Below, one piece after another: positions 9,813 through 20,415 of a stretch of DNA of 64,000 nt (its first letter is position 1; every line of letters begins with the position of its first letter). The DNA is from Ectobius pallidus. Taxonomy: Eukaryota > Arthropoda > Insecta > Blattodea > Ectobiidae. The DNA is taken from contig CAXKWD010000007.1 in the NCBI GenBank assembly GCA_964059195.1, positions 152,045,269-152,109,268 of the forward strand. Direction: 5' to 3'. The notes below the pieces were generated by a model that saw only the letters and a program-made list of their open reading frames with translations, was not told where the DNA came from and ran no database searches. The translations under genes and the position numbers were made by a program.

Positions 9813-10195
9813 AGAGAATAACGTGTGTTTACTTACCATGAGCTATCTGAAGGTATAACATTTTCTCTATGAATTGCAGATATCCATTTAAGCCGTCTGG
9901 ATTCATTTTTGGGGAATTTAGACACTTGGAAAGACTCTCAATTGGCATTAGGCCTATTGTTACACTTCAGCCTGAGACACAAAACTTGATAGGCATTTTC
10001 CCTATTTCTGTATATAAATGCAATTTTCATCCAGCACAACGTATTTAATTGCTGACATGTATTTTCGCTAGCAAACCCGGCCTTCTATAGATGTGTATAT
10101 TATGACGTTTTAACTGAGGTGGGAGGCCGTGGTTATGGTTAGCAAAAGAAGGCAGTGCATCGCGGCTTTACTATAGGCCTATATAGTGAAGATTT
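9813..10195. other. No recognised gene
   Basis: Mixed AT-rich sequence without a recognised frame or repeat end. Confidence 0.3.
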
Positions 10196-10378
10196 GCAAT
10201 TTAAAAAGCATGTGACCGTTAATTAGTCGTTACTCCGGTACCGGTCAACCGATTTGGTCTAAAATCAATAGCCTTCTTCCCATGGACCTTATCAATGCGT
10301 ATACCAAGTTCTATGAAAATCCAATTAAACGTATTTGCAGTTATCGCGCGTAAAGGCACACGGACAGACATACAGTTT
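10196..10378 (-). repeat. R1 family fragment, minus strand
   Basis: Carries ACTCCGGTACCGGTCAACCG, TTCTTCCCATGGACCTTATC and GTTATCGCGCGTAAAGGCAC. Truncated at the terminal side near 10378 by an AT-rich run. Confidence 0.75.
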
Positions 10379-11220
10379 TTTTAAATTTAAAAGTATTTAA
10401 ACTTGTTTAAATATGACAAAATAGTATAAAAATAAAAATGCTGTTGTATTATTCTCGTCAAGATACTTAAGGTCTGTAGGGCTTGAAGGGTGTTATTCTT
10501 AGCTTAACGAAAACAAATTAAATTAGCTGTAGGATATGGAATACAAGGGGATTAATTTTCTAGAGGCCTACGCAAGCCCACTGACTGGTAGAGAAGTTCT
10601 GTAATGCGATTGGTGAATTCAGTACGGCTTCTGCTGCCCTCGAGGTATGAAGCAGCTTTACACTTGTTTTTGCTCTCAAAATGTGGACCGCGAGTCGTCT
10701 AGTGGTTTGACAATGATATGACGTCATGAGTGAGTGTATTACCTCGAGGATTTGCAAATCGCGGTGCTTGATCACTGGCAGGATGGCGAGGACATGAAGA
10801 AAGCAATGCGATGGTTTTACCAGGTGAATAAGTGCATTAAATGGGACTCCAGAAAGTTTATATTTTATATAACTCGGTACAAATAAGACGGTTTTTTTTT
10901 AGTTGGAAAAGATTTTTAATGCAGATTTATCCTAAACATTGAACTTACAAGACTTTTAAAACTAAAACAAAAAAATGTATTGCACTAAATTGGAACAAAA
11001 GAAATGTAATTGCAGAATACATTTTGAAAAACATTTATCGAAAAATGAAATGTCTAGTGATTGTGCGAAATTTCGTAGTGAACACATTTATCGAAATATA
11101 TATTTTTTAATTTTTTTTTATTATTTTTACAAAATTTTCAAATTATTACAAATTACAAAAATTAAAATTATTACAAAAATTAAAATTATTACAAAATTAT
11201 TACAAATACAAATATAAAAT
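10379..11220. other. No recognised gene
   Basis: Holds a perfect CRE-like palindrome TGACGTCA (about 10718-10725) and, from 11100, a degenerate array of ATTACAAAAATTAAA-type units. Open frames lack recognisable domains. Confidence 0.3.
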
Positions 11221-11224
11221 GATA

Positions 11225-11310
11225 TAAACACAATTTTATTAGTATTATTTGCCCCGCATGAGCATAGCTCGTGTGCGGGGTCAGTTCAGTAATACTAAAA
11301 TTATATTATG
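11225..11310 (-). repeat. Retrotransposon 3'-tail-like fragment with hairpin
   Basis: GCCCCGCATGAGC and GCTCGTGTGCGGGG form a strong hairpin at about 11251-11280. Read on the minus strand it is followed by AATACTAATAAAATTGTG, resembling the AATAAAATTTTATTATT tails of the LINE-like sequences at 20125 and 25040. Lineage not determined. Confidence 0.35.
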
Positions 11311-11842
11311 AACATTATACCAAAAACATACATATTATAGTTTTAGGCAAAAATTAAAAATAAAAATAAATAAGATTGCTCATATGAAATAAATACATGA
11401 ATAAAGATACAAAAAAATTAATTACAATAACATAACAGAGATACAAACAAAATACCTCGTGTTAAAATTTAAAAATTTACAGTTGAGAATGAATAATGGA
11501 AAAAAAAGAGAGTAAAAGCACCAATACAAGTTTTAATCAATTCGAGTGCTTGTTTTTTTTTAGCAATTTATTGTTTAGTGGTATCAGATTAGGGTTTCTT
11601 TTAGTAAAATTGTTGTATAGCGTTGGTCCGAAATTTATACAATCAGCAAGTTGTTGTTGTTGTTGTTTTTTTTTGTGATAATAGTTAAATATATTTAAGT
11701 ACCAGGTCGCCAACTGGACCCATGCCTTTACAGTGACATATTACAATACACAATTTGAAAAGTAGTAAAACATAACAGTTATTCACAGCTTGTCTACTAG
11801 AAGTAGAGGCCGGGTAATGAATCAGCAAGTTACTGTAAAAAC
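11311..11842. other. No recognised gene
   Basis: AT-rich sequence with (TTG)n at 11649-11665. A 60-residue frame at 11496-11678 is low complexity and not credible as a gene. Confidence 0.3.
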
Positions 11843-13086
11843 TAGGGCTGAAAATCGATTTAAATTTCTAATCTGATTAATCGACCGATTAATCTACTGA
11901 TTAAACGACAAACAGGTTGGTATTTTAAACGAAACCAAAGTGTACATTTAATATTGTTTTACACGTTTAATAACTACTACACTACAGATAATCAGAAGAA
12001 ATCCTGAATTAATTAATACCATTACTAGGTAACTAGTGAAAAAATATATACAAAACTTACATTTCCGGTTACTTTTTCAGCCAAGACTTGCAAAACTAAA
12101 CTACCCTTCAGGTTTCTGAATAACGGGAATTGTTTGGACACAATAGGCTGAATGACACATGTTGTGCCAAGGCCGGAGAAGCGAGTTTTTCGGAATTCGA
12201 CTAAACCGATTAATCGGAAAATGTAATTGATCGACGATTAAATGTACAGAAGCAAAGATATCCTCTTTAAGATATTATCAAGATCCTGCTCTACTCTATA
12301 TTCTGAATGAACATATTCCATGGTTACCACCTCAATCTCCAGTTAAGTATCTGGGAGTACTACTGGACACAAAACTGACATGGAACACACATATAACTCG
12401 TATTGTGGCACTTGCTACTTCTCGAATTATAAAACTGTATCCCTTAGTAAATAGACGCACATCACTTGGATTGGAATGCTCTATGCTACTGTACACATCT
12501 CTTGTAAGACCTCTCATCACATATGCAGCACCAATATGGGGTGCAGCTAGCAAGACGCACATTCACCGATTACAAGTTGTGCAAAATAAATTTCTTCGTA
12601 AAGCTACAAATGCGCCTTGGTACGTAAGAAATAGTCAACTACCTAATGAACTTGGAATCCTCCCGATTCAAGAATACATTCAAACCCTCTCAAAATCATT
12701 TTACAGTAAACTTATAGATGTTCCTGGTGCATCTGTTTATAACATTGGACAAAAGTCATTGAACAGATCAAGACTGAAAAGAAAACTTCCCCAAGATGCA
12801 CTAAGTGAACTAGAAGAAAGTGATAATCCTCTATAAATAAGCCTACTATCTTAACTGTTAAATATCAGAAAACAGTATGTTCACTAACGAAACTTTTGTT
12901 ATCAATTTGTGTTTTAGCTAGAGGAGCTGACTAAGGCGTACCTCAACAGGTTATTATTATGTGATACTATAGAGTTTAACAATGGCCTGTATAGTGTTTA
13001 CTGATCGGTCAAAATATATACTAAAAAAAAAAAAAATGTTTAATTGATTAATCGAGCCGATTAATCGATTAATCGGTACAGCCCTA
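11843..13086. mobile_element. hAT-like MITE interrupted by a Jockey-type LINE
   Basis: Starts TAGGGCTGAAAATCGATTTA and ends TTAATCGGTACAGCCCTA. The perfect 8-bp duplication GTAAAAAC flanks it (11835-11842 and 13087-13094). The family has an uninterrupted 474-bp copy at 53598-54071. ATTAATCGATTAATC-type subterminal words occur at both ends. The extra length comes from the retrotransposon at 12246-13036. Confidence 0.88.
12246..13036 (+). pseudogene. Jockey-type LINE 3' fragment (RT C-terminus)
   Basis: A frame open from about 12252 to the TAA at 12834-12836 encodes VKYLGVLLDTKLTWNTHI, then SLVRPLITYAAPIWGAAS, HIHRLQVVQNKFLRKATNAP and the usual C-terminal tail. This order (YLGV..D..LTW..HI, RP...YA.PIW, QN..LR) is the post-catalytic RT region of Jockey-clade elements. 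A 3' UTR and an A-run (13022-13035) follow. AAATGT beside both ends (about 12240-12245 and after the A-run) is a candidate target duplication. The copy is 5' truncated, lacks the YxDD region and cannot be autonomous, but its frame is unusually clean, so it is probably young. Confidence 0.88.
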
Positions 13087-13161
13087 GTAAAAACCAAAAA
13101 ATCTTTCCCTTGTGGTAATGGGAGTGGACACTGTTTTGACTGATGCTGTTTGGTGTTGCAG

Positions 13162-13255
13162 GAGTTGGGGTCCCAGCCACTGCCCGTCATCAGCGTCACA
13201 GAGGACGTGGATGGAAACATGGCATCGGGACACGAAGGAGGACGGCCCAGAGCAG
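13162..13255 (+). CDS. SNF4Agamma: Host gene internal exon 1 (AMPK gamma-like N-terminal extension)
   Basis: An acceptor (TGGTGTTGCAG, 13151-13161) and a donor (GCAG|GTGAGC, 13255/13256) bound a 94-base exon. It reads ELGSQPLPVISVTEDVDGN, then MASGHEGGRPRAG, ending with one base of a split Gly codon (phase 1). The leftover G joins exactly with GG at 24555 to continue the frame, which strongly supports a real exon. Identity as the long N-terminal region of an insect AMP-activated protein kinase gamma subunit rests on my recollection of downstream exon sequences, not on a search. This exon alone has no domain. Whether it begins in phase 0 is assumed. The donor region is imperfectly duplicated at 13443-13490. 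Confidence 0.7.
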
Positions 13256-13500
13256 GTGAGCAGTGTTTACATGTCTAGTGATCTTGTAAAGTACAAATGG
13301 GGAGATGGTAAAGTACAAATGGGGAGATGGTAGTTATCAGTGTCAAAAAAATTGATTTTTTTTTCTTAGGCTCATGTAATAGAGCATAGTTTTGTGAACA
13401 TTTTGATATATAGGTCTTATATGTTGCGTTATTATTAACCCAAGCAGGTGAGCAATGTTTACATGTCTAGTCATCTGGTAAAGTACTTAAGGAGAGGATT
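13256..13500 (+). repeat. Tandem and dispersed duplication of a splice-donor region
   Basis: AAGTACAAATGGGGAGATGG occurs twice in tandem (about 13290-13331). The block GCAGGTGAGCAGTGTTTACA onward (13251-13294) reappears with a few changes at about 13445-13488, including a second GCAGGTGAGC. The second copy could act as a cryptic donor, but using it would carry intron sequence into the exon. Confidence 0.6.
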
Positions 13501-13604
13501 AAAACTTTAATTAAAACTCTACACCAGCGACCTTTAGACAGCAACTGATGCAATAGGTTTTGTAAAAAAATTACAATTATGTGAGAAGTTCAGTCTCTAA
13601 CATA

Positions 13605-13990
13605 TTCATCCTCTTCATTCAAGGACATTTCATTTAAATTTCTAAAATATACGCATTTCAAACAGTTTAACTACTATCCTAAATTGGAATCATATTCAAC
13701 TATGTTACAGTATTTCAATATCCCTGAATTATCACACAGACGAAAATAATATTCATGCATTGTTGTTTTTATACAAATTAATTAATAATGAAATAGATTA
13801 TATTAATATTCTCAAAGAAATATATTTTCATGTTCCACGTTATAGATCTTATAAATTTCGTAAACTTTTTTTCATCCCAAAAGCATGCATGTCCCCAGAT
13901 TCTTATGCCATAAATAAGATGACAATGAAAAAATTCAAAATACGCAAGAAGTAAACTGTTATTGTTAACACTTTGCTTGAGTCTGATCAA
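13605..13990 (+). pseudogene. Decayed non-LTR retrotransposon C-terminal fragment
   Basis: Translation in shifting frames gives a segment resembling the post-RT C-terminus of insect LINEs: FLYKLINNEIDYINILKEI followed by FHVPRYRSYKFRKLFFIPKA. The upstream part needs a stop to be read through. Much older than the Jockey fragment at 12246. Clade not assigned. Confidence 0.5.
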
Positions 13991-14544
13991 AATAAATAAT
14001 TTATTATATTTTAATGGTAAAAAGAATCCTAGAAGCTGTCATAATGAGTGGTCAACTTTCCCTTACACGAAAGGAAGCAGTTGTAATTGTACGTACTTCT
14101 GCTATGCAGCCGTTCGCTTACTGCCAGTACGTGTCACGAGAAAATCGCAGGATCAATGCTTAGAGTAAAGTAGGTCATCTGTGTATCTCTGATCAGATTT
14201 TGTTGATGATAGATTATTGGAATTACAATTGTAATCTCTTGTATAGCAACTGATAACTGATAAAAGGAAAGCTGGATAATGCAATTTCATGTGCCAGTAA
14301 ATCCAGTCTCCCGAGGCACCCCATCCCTTTTCGTCGCGTTCAGTTGCTTTTGTCTTCTGGTAATCTAATTACCCTGACCGCCAAGAGAGGGCAGTAAATG
14401 CCACTTGACGTACTCCATGGTGTTCAAGTCAGAAGCAATTTACTGTAGGCCTAAGCTAATAAATATGTCGTAAATCTACCAATAGCTTTCAGCAAATATG
14501 ACTTGTAGATTATACTGCAATAACGGAAGAAAATATATTTTCAC
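13991..14544. other. No recognised gene; one CTCF-like word
   Basis: No domain-bearing frame. CCAAGAGAGGGCAG at 14381-14394 fits the vertebrate CTCF core at 12 of 14 positions. The surrounding 14290-14450 is GC-richer than its neighbours. No terminal repeats found. Confidence 0.3.
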
Positions 14545-15276
14545 TAGACTTCGGACTTTTAGGTCGCTAAAAATGCTGTTTTAGGTACCTAAAATAAGCT
14601 CTAAAAATTGGAAAATAGGTTCTAAAAATCGTAAAATAGTCTCTTATAAAATCGTTAAGTTGCCAATTTTCTAAAATATCTCAATTGCAATTCAGAATAT
14701 TATATTTATTGAAGTTACCATTAATCAATAATCATGATTAAACACAGAAATAGGCCTTTGGTACACAGAATTATATAGACCTATTACTAGGACCTGTATT
14801 ACTACCATAACAGTGAAAACCTAATCCCGGCGGCCAGAAGCTACGCATATCATACTAGCATATTCAACCCCTTGTATCCCTCAGTGATTCAGAGAACTAC
14901 TTTTTTTTTCTGTTACTGGATGTGGGAGTCGGGAGAAAAACACTACATTTTCTTGGGAATTCCAAAGAATTTTTCTATTGAAGACGAAACATTCCTTACT
15001 ATTTAACCACGTCATGTACTGCACATTCCGAGCTAAAAATTTAGTACGAACTGAAAATAAATGCTATAATTTATAATAAAAAAATGACTTATTTTTAACT
15101 TTAGAGGAAAAACAAGCAAAAAGGCAATATTAGGCTGTAATGTAAAAATAGGCTGTTTTAGGTCCTATAAGAGTATCAGTTTTAGGCATAGTCACTTATG
15201 AAACATGCATATACAAGTTTTCGTCCATATATCACTTAAGGATTAAAATAGGTTTTTACCTAAAATCCGAAGTCTA
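14545..15276. mobile_element. hAT-like MITE, TTTTAGG-rich
   Basis: TAGACTTCGGACTTTTAGGT at the left is inverted at the right end (ACCTAAAATCCGAAGTCTA). Words of the form TTTTAGGTNCCTAAAA recur near both ends, like the elements at 3414 and 41678. A clean 8-bp duplication was not found, so assignment rests on ends and subterminal repeats. Confidence 0.6.
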
Positions 15277-15699
15277 GACTTATCACCACAATGCGAATTT
15301 ATTTTGTCTGTGCTGTATTTTTTATCACTAGGCCTCAGCTACGGGAGTTATGTTAGGAAAACCCTATGTTAATCCTATTTTCTTTTTATGCCTGGGAGAT
15401 TATTTCATGCATGTTACTATTAAAATTTAATACAAATAAGAATTAATAAATTAATTTCAGTTTCAGAACAACCCTTTCGCTACCCACCTTAACGAAACAA
15501 TAGAAAATAAACAGTGCAAAATATGTTGCAGAAACTTGTTCATATTATAGTCTTAAGATTTTAATTATTGAGGTATTTAGTAAAAGTTGAGATTGTTGCT
15601 ATATTTAAGATAACTTACTTTTTAGACACTATTTATTCCAAAGTTTCTGAGCATAAACCAATTCTGTCAGTAAGTGTTGTTCGTACCATAAAATTTACA

Positions 15700-15734
<35 letters not shown>

Positions 15735-15855
15735 TAATAAGATTTGCAGGTTTGAGCAAACTTTAAAAACGTAATATCTAAAATGAGGTTCCTGTGGGTT
15801 AGCACCCTTCGTATGTTTAGGCTATATCTAGGATATTCTTATTATTTGTATAACT
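15277..15855. other. No recognised gene; AAT microsatellite
   Basis: Contains an (AAT)n run at about 15702-15731. Otherwise AT-rich without a recognised frame. Confidence 0.35.
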
Positions 15856-15859
15856 GTTT

Positions 15860-15925
15860 CTAGTTGAGTGTAAGAGAAGGCCTTAACTCTGCCAAATTAA
15901 ATAATAATAATAATAATAAATTCAC
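15860..15925 (+). repeat. LINE/SINE 3' tail
   Basis: GAGAAGGCCTTAACTCTGCC followed by AAATTAAATAATAATAAT is the same 3' tail as at 55250-55300 (AGACCTTACGGTCTTAACTT...AGGTTAAATAAA). The AAT run is the terminal simple repeat. No coding portion survives. Confidence 0.5.
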
Positions 15926-16020
15926 TAGTAAATAATAATAATATAATTGTTTCTTGTATGTTGTAGGCTTAAAGTTCAAGCAATTTACTTCTTTTCTCAG
16001 TGTTACACATTTTGATAAAA

Positions 16021-16025
<5 letters not shown>

Positions 16026-16070
<45 letters not shown>
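16026..16070. repeat. (TTA)n microsatellite
   Basis: About 15 uninterrupted TTA units. Confidence 0.9.
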
Positions 16071-16071
<1 letters not shown>

Positions 16072-16084
16072 TTAATCCACCTTA

Positions 16085-16155
16085 TGTACTGTAGGTGGAG
16101 GAAGTATTTTTGTTCGACCCTGAAATTCCGTGTCCAAAATTCAGTATTATTGCCA
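16085..16155 (-). repeat. MITE-D terminal fragment
   Basis: GTGGAGGAAGTATTTTTGTT followed by CGACCCTGAAATTCC matches the inverted right end of the MITE-D family (17620-17668 on the plus strand). Only the terminus is retained. Confidence 0.45.
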
Positions 16156-16234
16156 TCTTGCAAAAAATAATGGCGCACGGGGACCCCTATTCTTATGTAC
16201 ATTCTCTTGGTTATACAGTACATACTACTTCAAG

Positions 16235-16412
16235 TAAGAGGTGAAAAATTTCCCACCTAGGGGTGCCAAGAAACTAAACTTGCCCCTGGTCCTTTAACCA
16301 GATAAATTACGCAAATCTTACTCAGAGTTGCCAGGCATGGGATTCAAACCACAACCTTCTGAATATGAGTCCGCTACTTTACGGAGTCGGCTTACCGTGC
16401 GTTGCGAGATTA
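16235..16412 (-). repeat. tRNA-derived SINE, minus strand
   Basis: On the minus strand a B-box GGTTTGAATCCCA is preceded by CGGTAAGCCGACTCC and followed by ATGCCTGGCAACTCTGAG, giving a tRNA-like 5' region and an unrelated body. No cloverleaf could be completed, so this is a degenerate SINE. Confidence 0.5.
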
Positions 16413-16447
16413 GTAATAAAGCCACTAAATAAAATTAGTAATAAATA

Positions 16448-18181
16448 AAATCAGGTAAACTGATATAACAAAGTGCCAGTATGCTTTCGTTGAATCCAAG
16501 ACGTTATCATTCGGTTAACTCAGTCAATTTGACGATGTAGTTTGATAAGCTTATGTGAAGGAATAGTGTTATTTGTCAAATCTAAATATATTACAATATG
16601 AAATTCTTAAAATACGTCAACATTTCACAAAATGCAGTGGCATATAACTCCGCTAATTATTTCACAGTAATGTACCTTCTGTATATAACAGTATTCATGT
16701 GGTACAAAATACTATAGTATTTGGTAGTACTTATTTTCAACTACATCAGCGAAGTAAACAAACATCTGACTGCACTGCAGACAAAGCCCCCAAATGATTA
16801 AAAATGCGACATTGTTGTATAGACATGATTTTAAAAAAATCTGATGTGAAAGTCACATAACTTCCTCTGCCCAAAAAAAAGTTAGCAGTATTCACATATC
16901 AAGACACAATTTTACCCTATTATTATCCTATAAATACCTCTTCTTTCAATGATGCGACTAAAAGCGCAGGCTAGCCTATATAACAAACTTTAAGAAAAGA
17001 ACAAGTGACTGCAGACGTTTATTGAACTTTCCGCCGTAAAGAATAATTTCCGAAATTATCGAATATTTCCCTCAGATACTTCTTTACTCTATACCGGGCC
17101 AACAATACATCTTTCTCACTTCACATTCTTATATAGAATAAGAGGCCGTGGAAGAGCGTAATTCAGTTGTTCATCACGCAAGATAAACTTTCTACAAACA
17201 GTGGGTGAACAGTGGGTGGCCTGTAACTACCCTCAGAGAATTTTTTCGAAAAAAAGTTTCAAATAAAAGTTTTAGCTCTCAGTAAAAGGAACACATGTGC
17301 AAATTTTAAAGAAAATCGTTAGAGCCGTTTTCGAGAAAATCGCGAAAAACGAAAATTTCTTCATGTAAAGTCCCCTTAAAAATAAGAGAAATTTGTCGCC
17401 AATCTTCGAATCACATCTTCAGAAGGTACCTGACCCAAATACGAAATTTTGTTTTCATACGATTCACCGTTTCGCAGCTAGCCTGTTCACAAACTTCCAC
17501 ACAGACAGACATACACACAGACACACACACAGACATGTTTCAAAAAATAGTATTTTTGGATTCAGGGGGCCTTGAAACGTGTATATATGCTAAAAACTCA
17601 ACTTCGAATTTTAGGGTCGAAAACAATACTTCCTCTACCTATAGTACCTATGGTACGGGCAGAGGAAGTAAAAATGTGACCTTTAATTAGTTGTTACTCT
17701 GGTACCGGTCAACCGATTTGGCCCAAAATAAGTAGGCTTCTTGCCACGGACATTATAAATGTATATACCAATTTTCATGAAAATCCGATAAAGCGTATTT
17801 GAGTTATCGCACCTTTTGCTATATAATACCATAAAAAGGCACTAAATTGGGCATTATTCCGGTACCGGCCAACCAATTTGCTCCAATATAAACAGACGTC
17901 TTCCCATAGATAAATTTTATGAAAATCCGATATAGCGTATTTGAGTTATGGCGCTTTTAAAATAGACACTAAATTGGGTTTTACTCCGGTACCGGTCAAC
18001 CGATTTGGTCTAATATCAATAGGGTTCTTCCCATGAACATTATAAACGTATGTACCAAGTTTCATTAAAATCCGATCAAGCGTATTTGAGTTATCGCGCG
18101 TAGCCTACAGACACACGGACGGACAGACATTTTCCCGTCCACCACACAATCTCATAAAGTACCATACTGGCACTTAATAAT
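16448..18181 (-). repeat. R1 family long copy with three 142-145-bp units
   Basis: Begins with AATCAGGTAAACTGATATAA (R1 3' end) and ends CCATACTGGCACTTAATAA. The left part includes the long-form blocks around 16621-16790. After the MITE-D insertion (16834-17668), three tandem copies of the unit follow, with GCGTATTTGAGTTAT at about 17793, 17935 and 18080 (spacing 142 and 145). Non-coding. Confidence 0.8.
16834..17668 (+). mobile_element. MITE-D family, full copy
   Basis: CTTCCTCTGCCC near the left end (about 16860) is inverted as CGGGCAGAGGAAGT at 17655-17668. A shared leader AAAATCTGATGTGAAAGTCA precedes the left repeat in all three long copies (here, 54395, 59908). A CA/GA-repeat lies near 17510-17535. 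A 60-residue frame is a shadow of this repeat, not a gene. Inserted in an R1 copy. Confidence 0.75.
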
Positions 18182-18520
18182 TAGTAATTCGAGATTAATC
18201 ATAAAGCTGCTGCGATCTCTGTAAATAGAGGAATATTCATTCTGAGATATCTTGGGAGACAATGATATTATTATAGCTTGACTTCCCAGAAATTCCAGTT
18301 ATCCTCCAGGAGTGGAAGCTGAAGCTAGAATGCCATTCAATTAAAGTGATTGGGGAATCAACTGAGGCAAATCCATTGAGAATATCTCGGGCTGTGTTTG
18401 CCAAGGCTTCGCCACAATTAATCCTCAGACAATTTGTGCTAACATTCACAACGCTATTAGAGGGGGCCATGGTGGTCGTAATGCATTAATGCGATACTAA
18501 CTAGTGTCATATTGTTTGTC
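18182..18520. other. No recognised gene; unassigned minus frame
   Basis: A 77-residue minus-strand frame (18237-18470) starts MAPSNSVVNVSTNCLRINCG and has balanced, protein-like composition. There is no domain I recognise, no splice-flank evidence and no repeat partner in the window. Could be a fragment of an older mobile element. Confidence 0.25.
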
Positions 18521-18522
18521 TA

Positions 18523-18730
18523 CTAGCAGGTGCCCGCGATTATTTACGCAACTGCTAGATGTTTTATTGAAATCATTTATTTAACAGAAAAACAATTAAC
18601 TTTACCTCTATTAACACTGACATCGTTTTTACATAAATTGCTTGAATTATATAATTTCATTCTTTATTATTTTGTTTTTGCAGTAAATCTCATCCCAAAT
18701 CATGCAAAAACAATTTAAATGATTGATAAC
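18523..18730 (-). mobile_element. Helitron-like 3' end, minus strand
   Basis: CTAG followed by CAGGTGCCCGCGATTATTTA is the inverse of an ATAAT...CGCGGGCACCTG-CTAG-T terminus. The adjoining 180 bases (AACTGCTAGATGTTTTATT, ATCGTTTTTACA) match 47670-47800. The 5' end was not located. Confidence 0.5.
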
Positions 18731-19337
18731 TAAAAAGCTAAAAAACGGTTTCGGGGCGCATTTCAAGATGAAAAGGCCTCAGATTCCAGTTCTTGAGTCC
18801 CCCCCCCCCCCAAAAAAAAAACCGCATACTGAGTTTCGGGGTAATCATTTAATATTATCCCACTTAGGCATGCATTCATGATCCCTTTCTGACCACGTAT
18901 ATAAAGAGAATCAGATCTCTGCGTGTCGTAATGTTGAAAACAAATTAATCAAGTAGAGCGGATTAAAATTGAAGCTATCGACTAATTTATGTCTTATTTG
19001 CTAAAATCGATTTCAGCGATGCTTTCGTTTTTCGGTTGCCATGGCAACCGGCAACCGAGCAAGGCCACCTTTAATTAATTTCTCAGTTGAATATTTTAGA
19101 GCTGGTTGTTTGTTCAAAATATCTATTAATTTTATTATTTCTATGCCTTTTCCTAAGAGAATACTGTATCAATACATATGAGTAGAGGCATGTATTTTCG
19201 GTGAAAACTTAGTCCGTTTTCGTAAATTATGTAGGCTATAGTAATTTCCGTATATACCGTATGTTTCGATATTTTTATTTAATTTAAACAATCTGGTTAT
19301 TTTTGTTAGGATTTTTTAAGAAAAAAGCTTAAGTTAC
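18731..19337. other. No recognised gene; RFX-type palindrome inside
   Basis: C/A homopolymer junction at 18799-18822. Apart from the palindrome at 19034-19049, nothing recognised. Confidence 0.35.
19034..19049. promoter_or_regulatory. Perfect X-box-like palindrome
   Basis: GGTTGCCATGGCAACC is a 16-base perfect palindrome and fits the RFX X-box consensus (GTNRCC/RGYAAC half-sites). The next bases repeat a half-site (GGCAACCGAGC). It lies in the first visible intron of the host gene. Binding or function is inferred. Confidence 0.5.
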
Positions 19338-19505
19338 AGAGTGAGGTGGTCTTGGACTCGTTTTCAGGGGATCCGAACCCCGTGGCCGGTCATTTTAACT
19401 TGGGTTTTTTTTCATGGTTTTTCCCAGCCGTAAAGGTAAATTCCGAAGAAATATTTTGGCCTACTTACCACGACTCATATCCGCTATTTCATCACGTATC
19501 CTAAT
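19338..19505 (+). repeat. tRNA-derived SINE
   Basis: GAGGTGGTCTTGGACTCG resembles an A-box region and GGATCCGAACCCCGTGGCC a degenerate B-box region. A TTTTTCATGGTTTTTCCCAG body follows and then TACCACGACTCATATCCGC, an arrangement seen in insect tRNA SINEs from memory. Confidence 0.5.
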
Positions 19506-19689
19506 CATTAAAAAATTGAATATCAGTTGAAATTAACAAACGCCATAAACCCACCAATAATAAAAAAAAAACAGTTACACAAAATGTAATGACAGACATC
19601 ATACTAATTTCATTGTTTTAATCAGTTATTGTAATTATGTACTTAGAAATAGGCCTACATGATAAAATCATAGTAGTTATACATTTCTT

Positions 19690-20136
19690 GAAACATTATA
19701 AGTACATAACATAGCAGAACATCAACTCAGACGAGACATTCATAACTACAATACAAGGAGAAATAAACACATGGACATTCCATTTAATAGGTTATCGAAA
19801 TCTCACAATAGCTACAGAGTTTTAGGTCTAGTTATGTTTAATAAACTTCCTTTAGAAATAGCAGAGCAACCAGTGAATTTGTTTAAAAATAATCTATATA
19901 ATTTCTTAGTAAATTCCCCTTATTATTCCATTCAAGAATTCTTTGATCAAAACAAATAAGAAATTTGCACTGTAATTTCTGTAATTTGCTGGACGCTGTT
20001 TATTATATTCTTGTTTATTATATTCTTGTCTTAATAGGTTTATCATGTTTTCATTTTATTGTTATGATAGATTGTGTATATTAGTTATTTTAAGATTTTG
20101 ACTTTGTCTATTGCAATTTGCTTAATGACAATAAAA

Positions 20137-20180
<44 letters not shown>
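19690..20180 (+). pseudogene. Non-LTR retrotransposon C-terminus and TTA tail
   Basis: Frame reads HQLRRDIHNYNTRRNKHMDI, then RVLGLVMFNKLPLEI and NLYNFLVNSPYYSIQEFFD, stop at 19957-19959. The order (YNTR, FNKLP, FK..L..FL....YYS..EF) is the typical C-terminal tail of insect LINE ORF2 proteins. The 3' UTR runs into AATAAAATTTT and a (TTA)n tail (20136-20179). 5' truncated; no catalytic motif. Confidence 0.8.
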
Positions 20181-20181
<1 letters not shown>

Positions 20182-20415
20182 ATATTGTAACTATTGTCTT
20201 AACTTCTCTCACCTCTATTTTCTTTTCTCTCTTTTCATATTTGTTGTCTCTATACTTTCTCTTCCTGCCTTCTAGCGATCAAACAAAAATTGTCTCTCTC
20301 TTTCTACAGACCTCTTTTACTCTTATGCTTTGACATCATGAGTTGCATTTATTGCTATGTGAAAAGGTCAATAAGTAATTATTATTATCATCATCATCAT
20401 TGTCATCATCATCAG
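20181..20415. other. T-rich flank with (TCA)n
   Basis: Pyrimidine-rich, with a short (TCA)n run at about 20386-20414 that supplies the target site of the hAT-like element to the right. The 71-residue frame here is low complexity. Confidence 0.35.

Noticed and set aside
12332..12562. Minus-strand 76-residue frame
   Set aside because: Shadow of the Jockey reverse-transcriptase frame on the plus strand.
15568..16223. Frames with poly-Asn
   Set aside because: Products of AAT/ATT microsatellites.
20118..20333. Leu-rich frame as a signal-anchored peptide
   Set aside because: Poly-Leu is translation of the TTA microsatellite.
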